Shown here: one piece after another, positions 24,323 through 31,570 of the stretch
How positions within the stretch are numbered: position 1 is the stretch's first letter
How the letters are laid out: every line of letters starts with the position of its first letter
Source: Brotaphodocola sp003480315
GTDB lineage: Bacteria > Bacillota > Clostridia > Lachnospirales > Lachnospiraceae
Reading direction: 5' to 3' (one strand)
Assembly (NCBI RefSeq): GCF_964246085.1
Contig: NZ_CAXTPD010000030.1
DNA: 47,460 bases
Program-made: the position numbers and the translations under genes
Notes under the pieces: generated by a model
Told to the model about the DNA's origin: nothing
Databases searched by the model: none
What the model saw: only the letters and a program-made list of their open reading frames with translations

Positions 24323-26302
24323 ATGAGCTTTCTGAACAAACACAAAACAGAAGCCGCAGTGAACACGGCACCAGCAGCCGACGGCTTAACCGGAACCGCG
24401 GAGGATGTCGATGCGGTCATGAAAAAATATGACAGGGAATCCAATGTCCGTGTATGGGAAGGAAAGCCGAAGAACGTGGTCCGTTTCCTGATGGCAGGAT
24501 TTTCCATGTTCTGTATTTACCTGACCCTGGTAGATAAGAGTCTCCCGGAGATTCGTTTGAGTCTGTTCCTGGCCATGATCATTTTTATCGGATTTTTAAA
24601 TTATCCGATGAAAAAGGGTCATGTCCGTGTCAACCACATTCCGTGGTATGATGTTGTACTGATGGCGGCAGGCGCAGGTCCGTTTCTTTACTTTGCGGCA
24701 AATGCGCAGAAGATTCTGCTGACCAGCTACAGCGTCATTTCCAAAGACCCGTTTATGCTTGCTCTGGCAATCGTGGCTATTCTGGTTTTGGTGGAGCTTT
24801 GCCGCCGCTGTGTCGGTCTTCCGATCCTTTTTGTGGTAGGCGCGCTGCTCATTTACACCTTTGCAAATGTCCGTTTTGGCAAGGTCGTTTATGATCTGTT
24901 CTACACCACCAACGGTGTGATGAACACCCCGATCAACGTGTGTCAGAAGTACATTGTGGTATTCATCATTTTCGGCGCGTTCCTGGAGAGAACCAGTATC
25001 TCGGCGTTTTTCATTGATCTGGCAAACTGTGTGGCAGGTTCTTCCTGCGGCGGTCCAGCTAAGGTAGCGGTCATCTCCTCTGCGCTGTGCGGTATGGTTT
25101 CCGGTTCTTCTGTAGGAAACACCGTGACCACCGGCTCCGTGACCATCCCGATGATGATCCGGACCGGTTATAAACCGGAGTTTGCAGGCGCTGTTGAGGC
25201 AGCAGCCTCCACCGGCGGACAGATCATGCCGCCGATCATGGGCGCAGCAGCATTCCTGATGGCAGAGTATACCGGCGTTCCCTACTCCCATATCGCAGTT
25301 CTGGCCATCCTGCCGGCCATCCTGTACTTCGCAGGCATTTACATTGCCGTACATCTGGAGGCAAAGAAGCTGGGCTTACAGGGTCTTGATAAAGACAGCC
25401 TTCCGAAATTCAGCTATTTAGTAAAGAAGCTTTATCTGCTGGCCCCGCTGGTAGTCCTGGTGGTCCTGGTATCCAACGGTACCCGTACCATGCAGAGCTC
25501 CGCAGCCATCGCAATCCTGGTTACCATCGTGGTTGGTCTGTTCAACGCCGATAACCGCATCACTCCGGGTAAGATCATTGACGCTCTGGAAGCAGGCGGT
25601 AAGGGAACCATTACCGTAGCATCCGCATGTACCATGGCCGGTATCGTGGCAGGCTGCATTACCTCTACCGGCCTTGCATCCAAGCTCCTGCGCGCTATCG
25701 TATCTGCGTCAGGTGGTGTCATGATTATCGCGTTACTGCTTACCATGGTCTGCTGCATCGTGCTTGGCATGGGCGTTCCGACCACCGCAACCTACTGCAT
25801 CATGGCAGCAACCTGTGCTCCAATCCTCATGAGCCCGGAAATCGGCGTTGAGATGCTGGCAGCACACTTCTTCGTATTCTACTTCGGTATTGTGGCAGAT
25901 ATCACCCCGCCGGTAGCACTGGCCGCCTACGCAGGCGCAGCCATCGCGAAGGCCGGACCGATGAAGACCGCATTCAACGCAAGCCGCCTTGCCATCGCCG
26001 CCTTTATTGTACCGTATATCATTGCCATGAACCCGGCAATGCTGTTCATCAACACCACCATCCCGGAGGTTGTTATGATTACCATCACCAGCATCATCGG
26101 TATCTTTGGCGTGGCAGCGGGCTTAAGTGGCTTCGTATTCCGTGATATGAAATGGTGGGAGAGGATTCTCTGCATTGTTGGCGGCCTGACACTTTTAGTA
26201 CCGGGCAGCCTGACGGACCTCATCGGACTGGTGCTTGTAGGCGCTGTATGCGTACTGGGGTATCAGGCAGCGAAGAAAGAAAAAGAAATGCTGGCCGCAT
26301 AA
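24323..26302 (+). CDS. TRAP transporter permease, fused DctQ-DctM type
   Basis: Polytopic membrane protein of 659 residues joining the small (DctQ-like, first four helices, about 57-155) and large (DctM-like, about 165-640) TRAP subunits, as is normal for TAXI systems. The signature motifs GMVSGSSVGNTVTTGSVTIPMM and STGGQIMPPIMGAAAF near residues 255-310 and GMGVPTTATYCIM near 480 are clear. It probably uses a sodium gradient. I see no DUF1850 protein between receptor and permease; only a 22-codon frame fits there and I do not call it. The downstream terminator is shared with the spoVAD leader. Confidence 0.95.
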   Translation: MSFLNKHKTEAAVNTAPAADGLTGTAEDVDAVMKKYDRESNVRVWEGKPKNVVRFLMAGFSMFCIYLTLVDKSLPEIRLSLFLAMIIFIGFLNYPMKKGHVRVNHIPWYDVVLMAAGAGPFLYFAANAQKILLTSYSVISKDPFMLALAIVAILVLVELCRRCVGLPILFVVGALLIYTFANVRFGKVVYDLFYTTNGVMNTPINVCQKYIVVFIIFGAFLERTSISAFFIDLANCVAGSSCGGPAKVAVISSALCGMVSGSSVGNTVTTGSVTIPMMIRTGYKPEFAGAVEAAASTGGQIMPPIMGAAAFLMAEYTGVPYSHIAVLAILPAILYFAGIYIAVHLEAKKLGLQGLDKDSLPKFSYLVKKLYLLAPLVVLVVLVSNGTRTMQSSAAIAILVTIVVGLFNADNRITPGKIIDALEAGGKGTITVASACTMAGIVAGCITSTGLASKLLRAIVSASGGVMIIALLLTMVCCIVLGMGVPTTATYCIMAATCAPILMSPEIGVEMLAAHFFVFYFGIVADITPPVALAAYAGAAIAKAGPMKTAFNASRLAIAAFIVPYIIAMNPAMLFINTTIPEVVMITITSIIGIFGVAAGLSGFVFRDMKWWERILCIVGGLTLLVPGSLTDLIGLVLVGAVCVLGYQAAKKEKEMLAA

Positions 26303-26310
26303 ATCCATAA

Positions 26311-26339
26311 AAATAAAAACTCCTTTTTTGCGCATACTA
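26311..26339 (+). promoter_or_regulatory. Candidate SigG-type promoter for spoVAD
   Basis: CATACTA (26333-26339) matches the SigG -10 consensus CATWHTA exactly. AAATA (26311-26315) matches four of five of GHATR with a 17-bp spacer. The predicted start near 26346 is inside the loop of the island terminator. TGCGCATACT is shared with the spoVAA-operon promoter candidate at 7684-7713. Confidence 0.55.
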
Positions 26340-26374
26340 AGTTCAGAAGGAATGCGCAGGAAAGGAGTTTTTTT
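26316..26374 (+). terminator. Terminator hairpin that also buries the spoVAD ribosome site
   Basis: AAACTCCTTT pairs with AAAGGAGTTT, continuing through three T-G/T-A pairs into GCGCAT/ATGCGC, for a stem near 19 bp, followed by a T run. It ends the TRAP transcript. The right arm contains AAGGAG, the spoVAD ribosome site, so read-through RNA would hide it. Confidence 0.85.
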
Positions 26375-27385
26375 ATGCAGGTGGGAAAAGCAAGTCTGCG
26401 GTTTGAACATCCCGCATTTGTGGCATCCTGGGCTTCGGTCGCGGGAAAGAAGGAAGGCCAGGGACCGCTGGCAGACGAAATTGATGTAAAAGAGCAGGAT
26501 GAGACGTTTGGAATGGAAAACTGGGAACAGGCAGAGAGTGCCATGCAGAAGCAGGCGGCAGATCTGGCTCTGGAGAAGGGGAATATCCACCGGAGGGAGG
26601 TGCGTTACCTCTTTGCAGGGGATCTTCTGGGACAGCTGATTGCCACTTCCTTCGGTACGGTAGATCTGGAAATTCCGCTGTTCGGCCTTTACGGAGCCTG
26701 CTCTACCATGGGAGAGGCGCTGGGCCTGGGGGCCATGTGCGTAAATGCCGGATATGCGGACCGGGTGCTGACCCTGGCTTCCAGCCATTACGCAACGGCA
26801 GAGAAGCAGTTCCGTTTTCCGCTGGGATACGGGAATCAGAGGGCCCAGAGCGCCACCTGGACCGTGACAGGGTGCGGGGCGGTAGTGCTTGGAAAGAATA
26901 AAACCCGTGTCGCCGTAACCGGCATCACCACCGGAAAGCTGGTGGACATGGGAAGCAAGGATTCTATGAATATGGGCGCTGCCATGGCACCGGCGGCCTG
27001 GAACACCATCTGCCAGAATTTTGAGGACTTTGGTGTGGATGCTTCCTACTACGACCGCATCATCACCGGTGATCTGGGAATGGTAGGACAGAAAGCCCTT
27101 TTGGATTTTATGAAAAGCAGCGGGTATGACATTACCGGAAAGCACGTGGACTGTGGACTGGAAATTTACGACCGCGGTGAGCAGGATGTCCACTCCGGAG
27201 GAAGCGGATGCGGCTGCTCTGCAGTAACGCTGTGTGCCCATATTCTGCCGAAACTGATGCGTGGTGAGTGGAGCCGGGTGCTGTTTGTGCCCACCGGCGC
27301 ACTACTGTCTACTGTCAGCTACAACGAAGGTCAGAGCATCCCGGGAATCGCCCATGCGGTGATACTGGAACGGATGGAGGTGTGA
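26375..27385 (+). CDS. spoVAD: Stage V sporulation protein AD
   Basis: Thiolase-fold protein of 336 residues that binds dipicolinic acid and is essential for its uptake into the forespore. It shows the family opening VGKASLRFEHPAFVASWASV, FGLYGACSTMGEALGLGAM around the former thiolase cysteine, and HSGGSGCGCSAVT near 275. ATG 26375 follows AAGGAG at a normal distance across the T run. It is followed by spoVAE, but the cognate spoVAC lies about 17 kb upstream, with the accessory island in between. Confidence 0.95.
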   Translation: MQVGKASLRFEHPAFVASWASVAGKKEGQGPLADEIDVKEQDETFGMENWEQAESAMQKQAADLALEKGNIHRREVRYLFAGDLLGQLIATSFGTVDLEIPLFGLYGACSTMGEALGLGAMCVNAGYADRVLTLASSHYATAEKQFRFPLGYGNQRAQSATWTVTGCGAVVLGKNKTRVAVTGITTGKLVDMGSKDSMNMGAAMAPAAWNTICQNFEDFGVDASYYDRIITGDLGMVGQKALLDFMKSSGYDITGKHVDCGLEIYDRGEQDVHSGGSGCGCSAVTLCAHILPKLMRGEWSRVLFVPTGALLSTVSYNEGQSIPGIAHAVILERMEV

Positions 27386-27390
27386 AAGAA

Positions 27391-27774
27391 ATGGATAGTA
27401 GTATGAATGAAATAATTATGGAACTGGTCCGGGCATTTCTTGTGGGCGGCATCATCTGTGCCCTGGTACAGGTTCTGTTGGACCGCACAAAAATGATGCC
27501 GGGCCGGGTCATGGTAACACTGGTTGTGACCGGCAATATCTTAGGCTGGCTTGGGCTTTATGAACCTTTTCTGAAATGGGCCGGAGCCGGAGCCGGGGTG
27601 CCGCTCCTCGGCTTTGGCAATACTCTGTGGACGGGAGTAGCAAAAGCCGTGGGAGAGGAAGGACCCATTGGGATTTTCAGAGGCGGCCTGACAGCCGCCT
27701 CTGCAGGGATCGCCGCGGCGCTGGTGTTCGGGTATCTGGGGGCACTGGTGTTTAAGCCAAAGATGAAGGAATAG
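27391..27774 (+). CDS. spoVAE: Stage V sporulation protein AE
   Basis: Hydrophobic protein of 127 residues, homologous to SpoVAC (compare VGGIICALVQVLLDRT and the GAGAGVPLLGFGNTLWTGVAKAVGEEGPIG loop). It belongs to the SpoVA dipicolinate channel. ATG 27391 has GGAGGTG 8 nt upstream; a longer frame opening at 27268 lies inside spoVAD and is rejected. Its stop is three bases from the stop of the convergent IlvD-family gene, with no terminator between them. Confidence 0.93.
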   Translation: MDSSMNEIIMELVRAFLVGGIICALVQVLLDRTKMMPGRVMVTLVVTGNILGWLGLYEPFLKWAGAGAGVPLLGFGNTLWTGVAKAVGEEGPIGIFRGGLTAASAGIAAALVFGYLGALVFKPKMKE

Positions 27775-27777
27775 CCT

Positions 27778-29463
27778 TTAATCCACGATCACTCCGCCCT
27801 GATCTGCGCTTCTCGCGTGCAGCGCATACCGCTTCAGATATCCGTCCACCTGCTTTGGCTCATAGCGGAAAGCAGCTTTTCTGCGGGCAAGTTCTTCATC
27901 GGATACATGAAGCTCCAATTTTTTGTTCGGGATGTCGATCTCAATTTCATCGCCATCCTCAATAAGGGCAATGGGACCGCCGGCTGCGGCTTCCGGGGAA
28001 ATGTGGCCCACGAAGCAGCCGTTATTGGTACCGGAGAAGCGTCCGTCGGTGATGAGGGCAGTACACTTGTTTAAGCCCTGGCCATAGAGCAGCTTCATTG
28101 GCTTGAACATTTCCGGCATGCCCGGAGCACCTTTCGGTCCCTCGTAGCGGACAACGACTACATGGCCTGGCTTGATGAGCTGTCTGGCAATGGCATCGCT
28201 GACGGCGTCCTCGCTGTCAAAGCAGATGGCTTTGCCGGTGAAGTGGCGCACTTCCTCCGCAACAGCAGCAGGTTTTGCCACAGCGGTGTCCGGAGCCAGG
28301 TTGCCGTGCATGATGGCAAGCCCGGCCAGGGTGGAGAATGGCTTCTCCAGGGAAGTGATGACCTCCGGATTCTTCGGGTAGAGACTGCGGCAGGCAGCAG
28401 CGTTTTCACCGATGGTCTTGCCGGTCACGGTCATGCAGTCATTATACAGAAGCGGTTTCATCTGGCGCTGAACCTCTGGGATGCCGCCTGCTTTATAGAA
28501 ATCTTCGGCGTCGAATTCCTTGGAAGCCGGATTGATGCGGCAGATGAGCGGGATGTTGTTTCCGTATTCCTCAAACCATCCCATAACAGTCTTGGAATCC
28601 AGTCCAATCTCATGGGCAATGGCGAGGGTGTGGATAACACAGTTGGTGGAACCACCGGTAGCCATAAGGACCATGATGGCATTGCGGATGGCCTCAGGAG
28701 TCAGGATATCCCGGGAGGTGATGCCGTTTAATACCATATGGACAGCTGCCTCGCCGGAGAGAAGTGCTGCCCGGGTCCGGTCATTGTAAACGGCCGGGAT
28801 AGCAGCGGAGCCAGGCAGGCTTAAGCCCAGAGCTTCTGCCATGCAGCACATGGAGTTGGCGGTTGCCATATGCTGGCAGGAGCCAACGGTCGGGCAGCAG
28901 AGCTCGGTGATATCCTCCAGAACATCATGGTCAATCTTGCCAACCTGATACATACCGTAGGCCTCCTCGATGGAGGTGGAGTCCGATTTGCGCTTGCCGC
29001 CGAAGGCCTGGCCGCCCAGCATACAGCCGCCGGCCAGGAAGATACAAGGAATATCCAGCCTTGCAGCTGCCATCAGCATGCCCGGAACGGTTTTGTCGCA
29101 GGAACCGATGAGTACGAGGCCGTCCAGCCGGTGTGCCCGTGCCATGGTCTCAATGCTGTCTGCCACAAGCTCGCGGGATGGCAAAGAGTAGCGGGCACCG
29201 CTGTGGGTGGTGCAGACACCGTCGCACACGGCAATACAGCCGAACTCTACCGGCGTGCCGCCTGCGCGGTAAACACCGTATTTCACCTGTTCGGCCAGTT
29301 CCTTCAAATGACGGTGTCCGGGAACAATGTCCGTGAAGGAATTGCAGACACCGATGATGGGACGGGACATGTCATCGTTAGAGAAGCCGTTTGCCTTGTA
29401 AAGGGTGCGGCAGGAGATGAGACTGTCCGGGAGAAATGTACCGGATTCAAATTTTTTTTGCAT
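27778..29463 (-). CDS. IlvD/Edd-family dehydratase, probably for a hydroxy acid
   Basis: Iron-sulfur dehydratase of 561 residues. Likely cluster cysteines are Cys40 (GVCNSF), GSCDKTVPGM (about 122) and the segment CCPTVGSCQHMATANSM (about 190-205), followed by AEALGLSLPGSAAIPA. A C-terminal ITDGRFSGTNNG segment is also typical. True IlvD reads CPGAGACGGMYTANTM where this protein reads CPTVGSCQHMATANSM, and no other branched-chain gene is near, so I prefer a sugar-acid or other hydroxy-acid dehydratase; dihydroxy-acid dehydratase (ilvD) remains possible. It lies 15 bp behind a LysR gene on the same strand, so they are co-transcribed. Confidence 0.85.
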   Translation of the reverse strand: MQKKFESGTFLPDSLISCRTLYKANGFSNDDMSRPIIGVCNSFTDIVPGHRHLKELAEQVKYGVYRAGGTPVEFGCIAVCDGVCTTHSGARYSLPSRELVADSIETMARAHRLDGLVLIGSCDKTVPGMLMAAARLDIPCIFLAGGCMLGGQAFGGKRKSDSTSIEEAYGMYQVGKIDHDVLEDITELCCPTVGSCQHMATANSMCCMAEALGLSLPGSAAIPAVYNDRTRAALLSGEAAVHMVLNGITSRDILTPEAIRNAIMVLMATGGSTNCVIHTLAIAHEIGLDSKTVMGWFEEYGNNIPLICRINPASKEFDAEDFYKAGGIPEVQRQMKPLLYNDCMTVTGKTIGENAAACRSLYPKNPEVITSLEKPFSTLAGLAIMHGNLAPDTAVAKPAAVAEEVRHFTGKAICFDSEDAVSDAIARQLIKPGHVVVVRYEGPKGAPGMPEMFKPMKLLYGQGLNKCTALITDGRFSGTNNGCFVGHISPEAAAGGPIALIEDGDEIEIDIPNKKLELHVSDEELARRKAAFRYEPKQVDGYLKRYALHARSADQGGVIVD

Positions 29464-29478
29464 GTGAATACCTCCTGA

Positions 29479-30390
29479 TTATTTATGTGTGTTTTTTGAA
29501 TCTTTCTTAATGAAATCCCAGAAAGCTTGTGCTGGCCTGGAAAGCTTATGCCCTTTTTTTCGAATTAGCCGTATGGAAGTGGAAGCGGTTGGCATAATAC
29601 GCACCCAGACTGTATTTTCCCGTTTGTAATATTCGTAGAAATTTTGTGACAGCAATGCAACTCCCATGTTCAGGGAAACCAGAGCCAAGATATTGTCCGG
29701 ACGCAGTCCGTTGAAGCGGGAGGCAGGAGTGAAGCCGGTTTTCTGGCAAAGCTGCATGCAGACGTAGTGAAGTTCAGCCTGTTCCCCAATGAGAATCATA
29801 GGATCATTTTTTAATGAAGCTAGCGGAATTAAGGATTCCTGTGCAAGAGGGTGGTTCTTGGGGAGTACTGCGATGATGTCCTCGCGCACAAACTCAATCG
29901 AATCATAATTGGACATACCGGTCCGGAAGGGACGTACAAAGGCTAGTTCTATATCACCGGAATTCAGCATTTGGGGAATTAGCCCTGGTTCAAATTCTGA
30001 AGTACCGACCGCAATCTCAGGGTGCAAAGTGCTGAAACGTGCCATGAAATCTGCAATTCGATAAGCGCCAATGAGTGGGCAGGAAGCAATACAAATCTGA
30101 GGATTCTTGCGCTGTTCTTCTTGTCTGCGGTATTGTTCTCGGCTGATCTGCTCAATGCTTCGATGGGCGTCCAACAGTTGCTCTACATAGGGAAGAATCT
30201 CACGTCCGGCATCGGAAAGGGCACAATTTTTGGAATTGCGGATAAATAAGGTAAGGCCAAGTTCCTGCTCCAAGGCAGAGATATGCTTGGAGAGGGCGGA
30301 CTGTGATATACAGAGCTCTTCGGATGTTTTTGAGAAACTTAAGTAGTGGGACAGCGCTGCGAATTCCTGATAATACTGGATATTTGGCAT
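29479..30390 (-). CDS. LysR-family regulator of the hydroxy-acid module
   Basis: Protein of 303 residues: winged helix (EFAALSHYLSFSKTSEELCISQSALSKHISALEQELG) and an effector domain from about residue 90. The frame stays open to 30690, but ATG 30390 is followed by the normal LysR N-terminus and preceded by GAGGTG, while the upstream part is antisense to the next gene. Promoter elements lie at 30440-30468. It is divergent from the dehydrogenase-permease pair and co-directional with the IlvD-type gene, so it probably controls both arms. Confidence 0.93.
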   Translation of the reverse strand: MPNIQYYQEFAALSHYLSFSKTSEELCISQSALSKHISALEQELGLTLFIRNSKNCALSDAGREILPYVEQLLDAHRSIEQISREQYRRQEEQRKNPQICIASCPLIGAYRIADFMARFSTLHPEIAVGTSEFEPGLIPQMLNSGDIELAFVRPFRTGMSNYDSIEFVREDIIAVLPKNHPLAQESLIPLASLKNDPMILIGEQAELHYVCMQLCQKTGFTPASRFNGLRPDNILALVSLNMGVALLSQNFYEYYKRENTVWVRIMPTASTSIRLIRKKGHKLSRPAQAFWDFIKKDSKNTHK

Positions 30391-30439
30391 GAGGAACACC
30401 TCTTTGTAAAATGTCAGATTACTGCAAAATCCGACTCTT

Positions 30440-30468
30440 ATTATAACGCATTTATTCTGAAATGGAAA
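30440..30468 (-). promoter_or_regulatory. Promoter of lysR-dehydratase operon
   Basis: On the minus strand TTTCCA (30463-30468) and perfect TATAAT (30440-30445) are 17 bp apart. An imperfect inverted repeat ATGGAAATAG / CTATTCCAT (30462-30493) covers the -35 and could be the LysR site. Confidence 0.6.
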
Positions 30469-30511
30469 TAGTGGATAATACAATCTATTCCATTTTGGAC
30501 ATGATGACTGC

Positions 30512-30525
30512 GCAATTCGAATTGC
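30512..30525. promoter_or_regulatory. Perfect palindrome GCAATTCGAATTGC at the divergent promoter
   Basis: A 14-bp perfect palindrome overlaps the -35 (TTGCAG, 30522-30527) of the plus-strand promoter. It is a candidate operator, either for the LysR protein or for an unlinked repressor. Confidence 0.6.
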
Positions 30526-30550
30526 AGATAGAAAAAAGACATGATATGAT
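30522..30550 (+). promoter_or_regulatory. Promoter of the dehydrogenase-permease operon
   Basis: TTGCAG (30522-30527) and TATGAT (30545-30550) are separated by 17 bp, about 50 bp before the ATG at 30602. Confidence 0.6.
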
Positions 30551-30601
30551 GCAGACAGTGATAAAAATATAACAAGCAAAAAGTAGAGGGGGTAACGCTT
30601 T

Positions 30602-31555
30602 ATGAGCAAAGAGGTACGTACGATTGGAATTGTCGGAACCGGGATCATCGCAACCAGCCTGGCAGTATTGACCACTGGACACGGATTCAAAACGGTGGTG
30701 TATGCCCGCAGCGAGTCATCGGCAAAACGGTGCCTGAACGATTACGAAAATCACTGGAAAAGCATGGTAGGACATGGTCTTGCAACCAGTGAGCAATCAG
30801 AAATCTGCAAGACTTATCTCGTCATTTCTGGAGATTACAAGGACATGGAGAACGCAGAAATCGTATTTGAGAGCGCCCTGGAGAATCCGGATGTCAAGCA
30901 CGATATTTATCATATTCTGGAAGAAATCTGTCTGGATGTGAAAGCAATCTGTTCCGTAAGTTCCTCTATTGTGCCAGATGTTCTTGCAGAAACCTGTGAA
31001 AAATATGGCGATCGGATTATTGTGACCCATCCATTCAATCCGGTACATATGGTTCCGTATTTTGAATTGTGTGGAGGAAAGAATACAGCACCGGGGGTCA
31101 TCGAGTATGTATACCGGCTTCTGGAAGAACTGGACCGCAAGCCGGTTGTGTTGAAAAAACCGACTCCTGGCTTTATCGGAAATCGCCTGCAGTTTGCATT
31201 GTGGAGAGAGGTACTGGCTCTGGTTGAGGAAGGGGTTGCGAATCCACGGGACATCGACCGGGCACTTCAGTACAGCTTCTGTCCGCGTTATACTTCCATC
31301 GGTATTTTTGAGCATTTTGATAATGGAGGCCTGGAACTGAACCGGACGACCTGCAAGAACCTATTCCCGATCATCAGCGATACCAAGACTGTACCGAAAT
31401 GCATTGACAATCTAATCGCGGAAGGCAAGACCGGCGCAAAAGTAGGGGAAGGATTTTACAATTGGCGCGGAGTAGATATGGATGCATACAGGGAGCGTGT
31501 CAACGAGCCGTACTGGAAATTCTGTCAGTGGGATCTGCCAAAAGAAAGTATGTAA
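30602..31555 (+). CDS. 3-hydroxyacid dehydrogenase of the 3-hydroxyacyl-CoA dehydrogenase family
   Basis: NAD-dependent dehydrogenase of 317 residues with Rossmann motif GIVGTGIIATSLA (residues 9-21), THPFNPVHMVPYFELCGG (catalytic His about 141) and the C-terminal domain opening PGFIGNRLQFALWREVLALVEEGVA. HPFNP instead of the HFFNP of acyl-CoA enzymes points to the free-acid branch (L-gulonate 3-dehydrogenase/lambda-crystallin, carnitine dehydrogenase). AGAGGGGGT precedes the ATG. The anion permease follows after 15 bp. A hydroxy acid imported by the permease is the likely substrate. Confidence 0.85.
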   Translation: MSKEVRTIGIVGTGIIATSLAVLTTGHGFKTVVYARSESSAKRCLNDYENHWKSMVGHGLATSEQSEICKTYLVISGDYKDMENAEIVFESALENPDVKHDIYHILEEICLDVKAICSVSSSIVPDVLAETCEKYGDRIIVTHPFNPVHMVPYFELCGGKNTAPGVIEYVYRLLEELDRKPVVLKKPTPGFIGNRLQFALWREVLALVEEGVANPRDIDRALQYSFCPRYTSIGIFEHFDNGGLELNRTTCKNLFPIISDTKTVPKCIDNLIAEGKTGAKVGEGFYNWRGVDMDAYRERVNEPYWKFCQWDLPKESM

Positions 31556-31570
31556 GTCAGGAGGGGTTAA

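Noticed and set aside
24596..25354. 252-codon minus-strand frame inside the TRAP permease
   Set aside because: Cys/His/Asp-rich mirror of hydrophobic codons, with no ribosome site.
28870..29478. 202-codon open frame on the plus strand opposite the IlvD-type gene
   Set aside because: Shadow frame of a well supported dehydratase; sequence has no domain pattern.
30391..30690. 100-residue N-terminal extension of the second LysR gene
   Set aside because: Antisense to the dehydrogenase start and across two promoters; the normal LysR N-terminus begins at 30390 with a ribosome site.
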